Shown here: positions 53,939 through 63,966 of the stretch, piece after piece
How the letters are laid out: every line of letters begins with the position of its first letter
Position numbering within the stretch: position 1 is the first letter of the stretch
Assembly: GCA_017163975.1 (NCBI GenBank)
Contig: JAFFSR010000094.1
Span: 62,001-126,000, forward strand
Length of the DNA: 64,000 bases
Reading direction: 5' to 3'
DNA from: Anastatus disparis
Lineage: Eukaryota; Arthropoda; Insecta; Hymenoptera; Eupelmidae
Translations under genes and position numbers: made by a program
The notes under the pieces: model-generated
What the model was told of the DNA's origin: nothing
Databases searched by the model: none
Seen by the model: only the letters and a program-made list of their open reading frames with translations

Positions 53939-54317
53939 GAGGATGCTGGATCTCTCTATCCTTTTCTAATTAAAAAATGTAAATTTTTGGGAAAACTAGT
54001 TATTATTGATAGAAATTAAGAGTTGTCCGCAACTTCTATGGTGAAAAACAATATTTTGTCTGATGAGAGCAAATTAATTTTATTGCTTTTTTTTAAGTAA
54101 AGTTTGACATACTTAAATAACGTATTCTCTAGCTTAATTTAGGATTTTGTAAGTATGTCAAACTTTACTTGAAAAAAAAGCAACAAAATTAATTTGCTCT
54201 CATCAGACAAAATATTGTTTTTCACTATAGAAATTTCGGACAACCCTTAATTTCTATCAATAATAACTAGTTTTCCCAAAAATTTACATTTTTCAATTAG
54301 AAAAGGATAGACTCCCC
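53939..54317. mobile_element. TTAA-flanked palindromic MITE (family 4), near-perfect arms
   Basis: TTAA at 53935-53938 and 54318-54321. The ends are GAGGATGCTGGATCTCTCTA versus GGGGAGTCTATCCTTTTC (minus); the arms (about 180 bp) pair almost perfectly through AACTAGTTATTATTGATAG and CATCAGACAAAATATTGTTT. The right TTAA is shared with or directly next to the following MITE. Confidence 0.9.
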
Positions 54318-54321
54318 TTAA

Positions 54322-54650
54322 AGAGGTGTCAAATGGACAGTACACTTGCGCCCATAAATATTGACTATATTTCCATTGTATTTCAAAATTTTAAACAAAG
54401 AGATGCATTAACATATAGGATGTATCACGAAGATTATTTACTTAAATTTTTAATAAATCTATTCATTAGTTATGGAGGAGTTTGGGTTCCAATATTATTT
54501 ACTAATATTTTTCTATTTGGCGTCAGAAATCTAAATATCTTGAAAACTAATGATTAGAAAAATTTGAAAATTTAAATAAATAATCATCATGGTACATACT
54601 ACAAGTTAATACATTCCTTTTATGGAAATTCAACAATAGAATGGGAAGAC
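54322..54650. mobile_element. TTAA MITE (family 1), right end truncated
   Basis: After the TTAA at 54318-54321 the sequence reads AGAGGTGTCAAATGGACAGT and follows the family 1 copy at 29456 (TATTATGGTACATACTACAAGT-type phrases; CATAAATATTGACTAT). The right arm stops matching around 54640. The 74-codon frame across it is incidental. Confidence 0.75.
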
Positions 54651-55051
54651 AGTTAAATATGACAGTTAATTTTTATATCTTCTTATAGTAAAATATAATC
54701 AAACTTTGACAACAAATTCAACATAATGAAATAATTGTACTTTCAATGATCATATTTAATACAAATTTTAGAGTGATATTACAGAATATTATTTATTTTA
54801 AGTGTTTCGCAAATAATAAGTACATTTTTTTTTGAAATGTTTACTTTTTTAGGGGAAATTTTCCTTCTATCTAGACAGTTCATTAATATAAATTCATAAT
54901 TACAGACATAATCAGAAAAATTTATTAGTATTTCATATATTTTCCTATCTTTATAATTGACTATTAAAAAAAATTTAATATCAATTTTTCAAATGAGGTA
55001 ATTTGATGTATTTTGAAAACTAATGTTTCTCTTATTAAAAATATTATTGCT
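54651..55051. other. AT-rich spacer; nothing recognised
   Basis: No gene or repeat identified. Confidence 0.4.
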
Positions 55052-55055
55052 ATAA

Positions 55056-55452
55056 GGGGAATCCTCATACTGACATAGAGTTCTACCTTATCTACATTTA
55101 AATTATGAATTTTAATAAAAATTTAAATATTTATGACTGGAATTCGTAGGAGAGGCACATTCTTAACATGCCAAAGAATTTATTGCAACCTTAAAAGACA
55201 ATATAAAGGTAAAAATAAAGGCGAAGACTGCTTAATACGATTAACTTTTTAATATAGTTATGAATAATCGTATTATGCAGTTTTTGTCTTCATTTTCATT
55301 TTTATTCTGTCTTTTGACGTTGCAATAAATTCTTTATAATGTTAAAAATGTGCCTCTTCTATGAATCTTAGTTAAAAATAGTTAAATTTTTATTAAAATG
55401 CATAATTTAAATGTAGATAAGGTAGATCTCTGTATCGGTATGAGGACACCCC
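55056..55452. mobile_element. TTAA-flanked palindromic MITE (family 5)
   Basis: The left flank is ATAA (55052-55055, a probable mutated TTAA); the right flank is TTAA (55453-55456). The ends are GGGGAATCCTCATACTGACA and the inverse GGGGTGTCCTCATACCGATA; arms of about 190 bp pair through CTACCTTATCTACATTTAAA and AAGAATTTATTGCAAC. Confidence 0.85.
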
Positions 55453-55487
55453 TTAATGAAATAAATTTTAATATATTTAATTGTTAA

Positions 55488-55916
55488 GAGGCGGTCGGAA
55501 CCAAATCGGTGACTTAGTTCGGTGCTTGTAATAAATTCTTATAATAATTTATTCATTTATTAATATGGTAAACATATAGTTATTTCCTCTAGTCGTGTAT
55601 ATAAAGAATAATTTAAAATAGTTAAAGCCACAAAAATATACAAAATATTGTTATAAAGCGAAAAATGCCACCTAACAATCGACACGACAGTTTTTTGCAT
55701 GCGGTATATGTCAAGTCAGTTTGATATTTGTAATAAATGCTTATAATAATTTATTTACTTATTCATATGGTAAAAATATAGTCATTTCCTCTAGTCATGT
55801 ATATAAAGAATAATTTGAAATAGTTCAAGCCATAAAAATATACAAAATATTATCGTAAAGCGAAAAATGCTGACTTGATGTATACCGCAAGTCACCGATT
55901 TGGTTCCGACCGCCTC
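55488..55916. mobile_element. TTAA-flanked MITE (family 3) with internal direct repeats
   Basis: TTAA at 55484-55487; TTAC (mutated) at 55917-55920. The TIRs (GAGGCGGTCGGAACCAAATC, continuing to CGGTGACTT) are near-perfect over about 31 bp. The interior is two direct ~150-bp copies (about 55520-55670 and 55720-55870) with TCATTTCCTCTAGTC and AAAGCGAAAAATGC. Same family as 36291-36822. Confidence 0.88.
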
Positions 55917-56100
55917 TTACCAATTTTTATATAAATGACAATTCATTTAAATACAAACACGTGTACAAATGAAAATGTAATGGTAGATATAATTTTAATA
56001 TATAAATATGTAATTTTAATATATTTAATTGTTAACAATTGTTATATAAATGACAATTCATTTAAATATTATCATGTATACAAATGAAAATGTAATTAAG
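55917..56100 (+). repeat. Duplicated flank including an empty-site copy of the 55.49 kb MITE target
   Basis: 56015-56100 reads TTTAATATATTTAATTG, TTAA, CAATTGTTATATAAATGACA and so on. This equals the left flank (55466-55487) joined to the right flank (55917 onward) of the MITE, so the segment was duplicated and one copy lacks the insertion. Confidence 0.8.
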
Positions 56101-56586
56101 GTTTAGATTAGATTAGATATTGTTTTATTTTGTATTATAATTACAAAAAGAGCGTGTAAAATTACAAATAAAGTTATAATACATAAAATACTTGAAATAA
56201 CCTTGTAAATATAAAATTAAAATAGTACAGTATGATATCACAGTCATAAAACATAATATAGATAATAATACTGGGATAGTAAGTCAATAAATAAGGTTAA
56301 ATGTATGTTATTTATAAAAAATTGTTAACAAGTGACTTTTTAAATAATATATTTTCATGAAAACTAATTTAAATACTTTATTCTCTGAATGATAACTAAA
56401 TAAAATTTTTATTTAATAAATTTAGTTATACAATTATAAATATATAATATTTATATAACTGTTCATTAAATAAAATTATTATTTTTTAAATATATATATT
56501 ACTTATTATTCTAAAATATTTAAATTTAAAATTAACCAAAAATGTGTATTTTAATCTTATGGTTTTTTTAATTTAAATTTCGTATT
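56101..56586. other. AT-rich spacer; nothing recognised
   Basis: A short GATTAGATTAGATA stretch near 56107. No gene or other repeat. Confidence 0.4.
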
Positions 56587-56589
56587 TCA

Positions 56590-56775
56590 TATATATACAA
56601 GCTCGCCACTTGTATGAGCCACACGCTGTGGCTCGCACTTAGGTCTTTTCAGAGCTTCGCTTCGCTCAGCTCTGAAATGACCTCGGGCCTTGCATCGTGA
56701 AGCGATGCAAGGCATGCAAAAAGCTTCGCTTCTTGCATATAAGGCACGACCGTGAACGCTCGCGCTTTGCACTCG
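56590..56775. other. Cluster of four GC-rich hairpins
   Basis: Successive stems: AGCCACACGCTGTGGCT (56615-56631). GGTCTTTTCAGAGCT paired with AGCTCTGAAATGACC around TCGCTTCGCTC (about 56642-56682). CCTTGCATCG paired with CGATGCAAGG (about 56688-56712). ATGCAA ... TTGCAT around AAGCTTCGCTTC (about 56714-56738). The 61-codon minus frame over it is a by-product. No known RNA family is recognised; it may be the structured end of a transposon, since GGCACGACCGT at 56743 recurs inverted at 57817. Confidence 0.75.
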
Positions 56776-57089
56776 CTATTTAATATTCAAAGAATATTAA
56801 AACAAAAAATTTACAAACGCAAAAGCATTAAATGTGAATCTTATTTCTTTTTTCATTGTATTTTTTACCGCAACTTTCAACAGGAGGTTTGAATTTATTG
56901 TATTTATTTAAAAAAACAAATTTATAATTATTAAAATTTTTTTTTGTGAATTAAGTTGATTGATTTCGAAGAAATTCATGTTATGTGAAAAGACATGTTT
57001 TCATGTATACTTTTTAAAGTTTTGAATAGGATAATCTATCAAAAGTTACAATTAAAAAAAATTATTTCATAGTTCAGTAGCTTAAAAGT
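56776..57089. other. AT-rich spacer; nothing recognised
   Basis: No gene or repeat identified. Confidence 0.4.
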
Positions 57090-57670
57090 ATACTTTTGTA
57101 TAAAGTTTTTATTTGATCTGAATCATTCGAAAGGATGATGATTCAAAACAATAATACAAATAAATATTGGCGGAAAAAAAAATCGTTCGAGTGGTTGTAA
57201 AACAGTTATCCCTTTAGAGGTTGAAAAAATTATTTTTTGGTGATAACTTGAAAAAAACGAATTTTGAAAAAAAGTATATTAAATAAAATTTATAGAAAAA
57301 ATTTAGATTCATCTTTTTAGTTTCATATATATATTTTTTAAAATAATATTTACTAAATCATCATTAAAAGCCTTTAATTTTAACATTTTTCATGAACAAT
57401 TAAATTACTATAAACAATTAAAAAAAAATTCATTTATTTTTTTATATTCTATAACTTTTATATTATATCTTTTTTTTAAAAAAATCGTATTTTTCAAGCT
57501 ATCACCAAAAATCCATTTTTTTGACCATTTAAAAGGCGCCTATTTAAAAACACTTTTAACGATTTTTTTCAAAATAGGAACGTTTACTTATGTTATTATT
57601 TAAAATAATTCCCTGTTTGAATTATTTAGATCGGATAAAAATTCGTCGAAAAAATTCATAAACTTGATTT
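57090..57670. repeat. Imperfect palindrome, ~200-bp arms
   Basis: The left arm around 57219-57275 (TTTTGGTGATAACTTGAAAA) pairs with 57480-57535 (TTTTCAAGCTATCACCAAAA). The pairing extends outward through GATCTGAATCATTC versus GATCTAAATAATTC (minus). The centre is near 57370. Non-coding. Confidence 0.65.
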
Positions 57671-57801
57671 CTCACACACATACATCCATACATACATTTT
57701 AAGGAAGCCTCGTAATAGTCTTATTTCGCTATAAAAATAAGTTTTTCATCATAAAATAACATATTTTAAAGGGTTACATATTTCGCGATGTCAAAAATAT
57801 A

Positions 57802-57828
57802 AGGCACTTCCGTATAACGGTCGTGCCT
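57802..57828. repeat. Short hairpin, inverse of the 56743 motif
   Basis: AGGCACTTCCGTATAACGGTCGTGCCT: a stem of ten pairs with a mismatch. The right half, ACGGTCGTGCC, is the inverse of GGCACGACCGT at 56743-56753, so the two may mark ends of a ~1.09 kb element. Confidence 0.6.
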
Positions 57829-59269
57829 AAAAATACATTTGTGAAGATATTTTTATTAGAAATGAACACAAAATTTTTTTAAGCATGTTTTACGTAAAAA
57901 TTAATTTCATAAATCAAATTTATGGTCATATATTAAGGTCTGGAAATTATAGTTGTTACTCAGTTCCCAGTTCTCAGTTTATTTATATCAAATATCGTAC
58001 TATCTTTGTTTTTCTTATGGAAGTAGAGTGAGAAATAGTCACTTGATGTAATAAATTATACGCTTTTTTACTTTAAGCACATGTGTACATATATTTTTAT
58101 ATTATGTTTCATCAAATTATTTTCAATTTTATTCAGTACTTAAAATTAACTTAAATTAATTAAGTCTTATTTACTTAAAATTAACTTAAATTAATTCTTA
58201 TTTAGTTAAAATTAGTCAGTTATACATAATAATATAATAAAAGAAAATTCAACCGAGCGACGTTAGGAGCGAAAAACTTCAATATAATTAATTCCTATTA
58301 ACGTAAAACTCATTAAATTGTGTAACAATTTTTAACAGTTGATAAATATGATGTAAATCATATACTATATATCTATTTTAAATTACTAATAATTAATTTA
58401 AAACTTAAAAGTAACCATTTTAAAAAGGAATATGGAAGATAAACATGTATCGTTTTATTCTTTAAATATCACGAATCAAAATATTAATTATTAGTAATTT
58501 TGAAGTGTTATATATTATGTTAATAATTCTATATTTAATAATTTTTAATTATAGTAACAGGAAAAGCCGCCCGAAAAGAGATAAATAATTACATTTTCTG
58601 CGAAATATTGCCCTTGAATCGAGTAGGTGAAATATCAGTCTTAGTACCAAAAAAAAAGACAGTAAGCTTCGCAAATTTATGCTTTTACGTCATAATATAA
58701 TAGTACCAACATTGGTCTCTAAAATTCAAGCTATAGTACTAATTGAAATTATATCGCCACTCTTTTTTCAAGTACCTTAGTACATAAATTAGATATACTT
58801 AATTTAGAACCTATTTTAACAATAGTTTCCTTTCTCCGTGTAGTTGTTAGTCCTAGTAAACGTCAAACACTGTTTTCGATTATTTCATGGTTCGTTATTG
58901 AAACACGTGATTAAAAAGAATGAATCCCTATTGTATTTTTTTATTGATTCTAATGCAATTAAGAAGAACAAATTTTTAATTTATCATCATATAATTTGTA
59001 TTTAAACAATTTTTATGCGTATTGTAACTTTAATTATTCCTTTTTATAAAAATATAAAAATTTAATTTAGTAAAAAATTACAATATTAAAATTCATAAGT
59101 TGCGGCAATTCTTTTTTATTTTAAAATTGGCTAATTTACATATAATAATATCATACCCATATGGAAATAATTTCTGTGAATAACTATTAATAACTGTGTA
59201 GAAATGTGAAAAACTGTGAATAACTGTTAATAACTATAATAAACTACCGGAATTGAGACATTAGTAACA
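57829..59269. other. AT-rich sequence; nothing recognised
   Basis: No coding frame or strong repeat. Tandem phrases such as ACTTAAAATTAACTTAAATT near 58137-58200 and TGTGAATAACTRTTAATAACT near 59175-59235 are short local duplications. Confidence 0.4.
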
Positions 59270-59520
59270 GTACCCTACTAAAAAATCTCAGGTGAGAAAT
59301 CACCTGATTTCTCAGGTGATTAATCATGCCAAAATCTTTTCACACGTTTCAAAGCATACTTAGTCAATTGCGAACTATTTTTGAAAATTTTTGAAAAATT
59401 GAAGTTAGAAAATTTTTTGTAAAACGAGTCAAAATTTTTTCTAAGACCAAATTTTTAAAAAATTTTCTAAGTTAAAATTTTTCAAAAATTTTCAAAAATA
59501 GTTCGCAATCGACTAACAAG
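59270..59520. repeat. Half-copy of the 49.89 kb foldback plus ~65-bp palindrome
   Basis: 59275-59345 carries ATCTCAGGTGAGAAATCACC and GATTAATCATGCCAAAAT, related to 49889-49990. Next to it, 59355-59420 (TTGCGAACTATTTTTGAAAA) pairs with 59455-59520. Confidence 0.7.
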
Positions 59521-59539
59521 GAAGGTCTTTCAGGTGTGT

Positions 59540-60310
59540 CTCACCGATTTTGATGAAATTTGTATATGTTGTAGAATATAAAAAATAAGAGACACGTATT
59601 TTTTTTATCGGCTCATAAACACATTTAAGGGCTGAAAACCACCCCTAAAGATCACCCCTAAAAATGGTTTTTTGTAAATAACTCAGCTTCAAAACAATAT
59701 TTTTCAAAAAAAGAAAATAGACTTTGTTTTAAATTAAAAGAATGATTTGTCCTCGGTGATTTGAACCATAAGGGTTGCATCCCTTACTTTTTAGGGAATA
59801 AAAACACCATTTATAGCAAAATATTATCGATCTACGTAGAATGAATATGAATAAAAAATTTTTTAAATATATTTTTAATACTACAATATAAAACTAAATT
59901 TGACGTGTATGAGCATTTTTTAAAAAAACATCCCTAAACGGGGAAAACTACCCCTAACACTGACTACAACTGGGCCAGGTGTATGTTCATCATTTATTTA
60001 GAACTTTGGTACATTTTTCAGAGTCTCAGAAGTGTAGGATGCTTGCTATTTTCATTTTTCACCGTTTAATAAATTGAAAGGGTGAAAACCACCCCTAAAG
60101 TTTACCCCTAAAGGTGTTTTTTGTAAATAATTCAGCTTCAAAATTATATTTTTCAAAAAAACAAAATGGGCATTGTTTTTAATTAAAAGAATGGTACGTC
60201 TATCAGTAATATTTAAAGTATTACCCCTAAAGGCAGCAAACCACCCCTAACGCTGACTACTGGGCCCCTAACACTGACTAGTGGGCAAGGTGTATACACT
60301 TTTGATTATT
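59540..60310 (+). repeat. Repeat array with ACCACCCCTAAAG motifs (two units of ~440 bp)
   Basis: GAAAACCACCCCTAAAG and TTTTTTGTAAATAAYTCAGC occur at about 59635-59695 and 60085-60145, with TTTTTCAAAAAA and AATTAAAAGAATG following in each. GGGGAAAACTACCCCTAA and CTAACACTGACTAC intervene. The phrase AAGGGTTGCATCCCTTACTT (59771) recurs inverted at the window end (63968-64000). Confidence 0.75.
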
Positions 60311-61189
60311 GAGAGTAAAAGGGTTGCATTCTCTATCTTGTGAGGTTGGAAACTGATTATAACATAATTATATTAATTAAAAAATTAATAATAAATGAAT
60401 TTTATAAAATATATTTTTTTATACCATATTTTAGCATTAAAATTTCAATCTATTAGCTGTTTTCGGAATAACAGCCTTCAAAGCGATGAGTCAATCTTAA
60501 CACTGACAAACAATTTTTTAATCATCACTGATAAAACATGATAAAAAGTTGTTGTGAAAACGGATTTGATTTGTAGAAATTTGTTATCTACTTATAACTG
60601 TATATATGTTAATGGCTTGTTGATAATGAGTGCAAAGGCTACAAAAATGATTGCAACTTTAGTTTATTAGCAGTAGCCGTTGTTATTGGTCATTTTATAC
60701 TTTAGCAACTTTTCATTAATTGTGTTTTAATTATTTTTCTTAAAGAAAATTTATTATAACTAGATAAAATATCTGATAAAAAAACATCAAATATACATAT
60801 ATAGTAAATATACTGATTATGTTATCAGCATATTTCTTTCATCTATAGGTAAGAATTATTACATGGGTTTCAAATTTTTTGCTTTTTATGTTTTTAAGAA
60901 ATATTAATAAACAAATGTATTCTTTTTATGCTTCTGAAGTTTTCAACGTTAAATTTCAACACATTTTTCTTTTTAATTTTTCAAGATTTTGTAGAAACTA
61001 CACAAGTAAAATTTTGTTACATTTTTTTGTTTTATTTTTTTCAGCAAATATTTATTCGTTTGATATCTAATATGGACAAGTTTTATATTTTAAATTTCTC
61101 TTCTTTAGCGTATTTTAGCGTTTTGATAAATTGTTGTAAATACTTATCATTTTCGACCATTTTAGATTAAAAGATAAAAGTCAATCCTT
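60311..61189. other. AT-rich sequence upstream of the pogo-like gene; nothing recognised
   Basis: No repeat or confident exon. Phe-rich frames at 60879-61170 come from T-runs. Confidence 0.35.
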
Positions 61190-62017
61190 TGAATGTGATA
61201 AACTTATTATTAGCTTACTTCCAAACGTTGGAAATACCATATAGCCCAACGAATCATCAAGAAAAGCAAATGGCGGAAAGAATAAAATATATTTTAGAAG
61301 ATGCAACTGATATATTCAAATGTTCTGACAAATCAGTGTACTCGAGACAATGAAGATGTAGATTTCAACTACAGAGAGCCGTTGAATTTTGGAGAAGTGG
61401 CAAAAAAGGTAATTATAAAGTTGACACTGTAAAAAAAAGGTTTAAAAAAGTATCGTCTATCACTTAACTACGTCGTTGGGCTCATACAATAAACAAAGGA
61501 GGCACATACAGAGAAAAAATTGCTTAAATCTGTCAGTACACACTGGATAATTTTAAAGCGTCTCACGACGGTGATTTAATTATTCATGATCGCGATATAA
61601 TTCGATGGGCCTTACAAGCTAAGAAAGAAATGGGTTTCGAAGATATTAGATTTAAGGCCTCTAAAACGTGGCTATCAAAATTTAAAACAGCTCACAGAAT
61701 AGTATCTAGAAAAGTTAATAAGTTTATAACTAAAAAAACACTAGAAAGCAGTTCAGAACTTCAGGAAAAAGCAGAAGCATTTGTCGATGACATTAAATCT
61801 TGTATACCAAGGATTAGACTTGAAAATTTGTATAATTTAGATCAGAGTGGATTTCAATTGGAAATGCATTCTGGAAGAACATTAGCAGTTGAAGGAGACA
61901 AGCAAGTACAATGTTTAGTTCAACAAGTTTCAGCAACAACGCATAGTTATACTATACAGCCACTTATATCTGCTTCTGGAAAACTACTTTCACCACTTTT
62001 TCTTGTTTTAAGAGCAT

Positions 62018-62405
62018 GAAGAAGCTGTCCGCCTTCTAATAATATTTCCAATCTTAACTTATGAATAAACGATGTGTTTAATCGAATTTCTTTGCTACAA
62101 AGAAAAAATTTGTAAGATTAAACTCTAGTGCGGACAACTCAAGAAATCCATCAAAATATTATACATACAAAGTTATAATAAAAACTTTCAATATGTCGTA
62201 TTTTAAGGTTAGGTTTGTCGAGTTTGATATCTAATTTCCAATCTAAACTCATAAAAAAATAACAAGTTCAAATGATTTTTTATTTTAACAAAAATTATTG
62301 TATAAATATAGCTTTAGTGCGGACAAGTCATTACATTTGTTTAATTTAAGAATTTAAAAAGATATTGATAAAATAAAAAAGCAAAACTCGATTGCTGCAG
62401 CTCCG
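62018..62405. repeat. Insert or intron in the pogo transposase, repeated at 3.6 kb
   Basis: It interrupts the DDD core after PLFLVL. It contains two diverged ~190-bp subunits (TTCCAATCTTAACTTATGAA versus TTCCAATCTAAACTCATAAA; CTAGTGCGGACAA versus TTAGTGCGGACAA). Its end matches about 3620-3755. Confidence 0.6.
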
Positions 62406-63005
62406 ACATGCCGTTAAAAGAATCAACTGGTCAGTTTGATCCTATTGTAGAAAATACCTTATTTACAGCAAAAAATGTGTACGTTGAAGTATCTAAATCC
62501 GGAAAATTGACAACAGGTAAATATATATATGAAAATTTTTGTCCTAAAATAATATATTAATTGATAAATAAATCGTTTAATTGCAGAACACTTTAAAATT
62601 TAGTTAAAAGAAGTGTTCTATCCTCACGTAGGTCATCACTCCATGCTTTTACTTGATTCTTGGAGTGGTCACTGTGATAAAGTAATAGAGGAAACAATGC
62701 CAGAAAACCAAATTCTTAATATAAAAAAAAATCCAAGCGGAACCACAGGAAAAATTCAACCCCTTGATGTTTATGGATTCCGCATTTGGAAAAACTACGT
62801 CCGAAAAATTCCTGATGATGTTATTTTAATGAATTATGACTTGAATTTACATATAAGAAATAATATAATAAAACTTCAATCATTAGTCCATAATCAATTG
62901 TCTTCACCGAGATATCAAAATCTGTTTAAATATTCTTGGTATAAAAGTGGTTAGGTCATCGAAAGATCAGAAAAGTTTTATAATCCTGTACATTTTAGCA
63001 TTGGA

Positions 63006-63262
63006 GCAGCGATGCCGAAAGTGGCAGAGTTAGAGAGGGAAATTCAAAAATGTGTAAAAAAAAAGTATTAAAGTAAATAGTTTTCAAAATTTGATAATTA
63101 ATAAATAATTCTAAAAAACAAAGTTACTATAGCAAAATAATTTTTTTTCTATTTTTTACATTTTTTTGAGTTAAACAAAATTTTGTTAAACTTATTTTAA
63201 TACTTTTTTTTTATACATTTTTGAATTTCCCTCTCTGACTCTGCCACTTACGGCATCGCTGC
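63006..63262. mobile_element. 257-bp foldback MITE inside the pogo transposase
   Basis: GCAGCGATGCCG at the left and CGGCATCGCTGC at the right. The arms pair for about 75 bp (AGTGGCAGAGT; GAGAGGGAAATTCAAAAATG). TTGGA precedes (63001-63005) and TTGGA recurs just after (63264-63268), a probable short target duplication. The transposase frame is readable on both sides. Confidence 0.85.
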
Positions 63263-63413
63263 TTTGGAGATTCTTGTAACTCACACTGTGAAATAAAAGG
63301 ATGTACAAACGTAGCTTTCATTCGCTGTGGATGGTGCAAAAAATCGTTGTGTTTTAAGCACTTTTACGAAGATTATCATTACTGTAATACTTTCGTACAA
63401 TGATGCATTATTT

Positions 63414-63966
63414 TGTACGCATGAATAAAAAATGTTTACCTCAATACAAGCATTTAAATATTTAAATGAAACTAAAGGAATTTTTGGTTGCAATTAATTA
63501 AATAAAAATTTTTGTTTCCGACAACCTACGGGATGCAACTATTCCACTCCCAATAACCAAGAAAGTCTTAACCAATTCATTAGATAATAATAATAACTTA
63601 TTGACTATAAATTTTGACATTAATATAAAAGAATACAAGAATGTCAAATCCTGCAATAGATGCATATAGCACCTATGCGCAGAATATGGCACAAACTTAA
63701 AAAAAAAGTGTTTACAAACTAATAAATAAAGTTACTTTAAATTTTAAAATAACAATATTTAGTCCATTTATAATCAGTATTATGGGTTGTTAGCCCTTTA
63801 GGGTTAATATTTTTATAAATGCTGGTACATATGTCACGTACATGGTATACCCGTAATAAACATCAATTTTAATTACAGTTTAGTATTGAAAAAACCATTT
63901 TCTCGCAATTCTTTATTTATTTTATTATTTGTAAATCAATCAGATACTGCTATAAATGACGTTTTC
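63414..63966. other. AT-rich sequence downstream of the pogo gene; nothing recognised
   Basis: No gene; short minus frames only. A terminal inverted repeat for the pogo element could not be identified here. Confidence 0.35.

Larger units (their letters stand above)
61190..63413 (+). pseudogene. pogo/Tigger-like transposase with cysteine-rich tail (broken)
   Basis: Tc1/mariner-superfamily transposase of the pogo group. The N-terminal helix-turn-helix region is degenerate (RAVEFWRSGKKGNYKVDTVK near 61380; WAHTINKGGTYREKIA near 61482). A CENP-B/Tc5-like DNA-binding segment follows (FKASKTWLSKFKTAHRIVSR, about 61653-61712). The catalytic core shows LENLYNLDQSGFQLEMHSGR (first Asp), ISASGKLLSPLFLVL, NVYVEVSKSGKLTT, MLLLDSWSGHCD (second Asp) and TTGKIQPLDVYGFRIWKNYV (third Asp). 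An insert or intron occupies about 62018-62405, and an intron-like gap (GTAAATATA...TTGCAG) lies at 62517-62586. The C-terminal tail (about 63275-63401) has CEIKGCTNVAFIRCGWCKKS and HFYEDYHYC, a likely zinc-binding module. Stops near 61353, 61465 and 62942 and a MITE (63006-63262) inactivate it. Confidence 0.8.

Noticed and set aside
54333..54557. 74-codon frame
   Set aside because: Inside a TTAA MITE; the related copy at 29456 does not keep it open.
56587..56772. 61-codon frame with Arg/Ala/Cys content
   Set aside because: Overlaps the hairpin cluster; composition follows the GC-rich stems.
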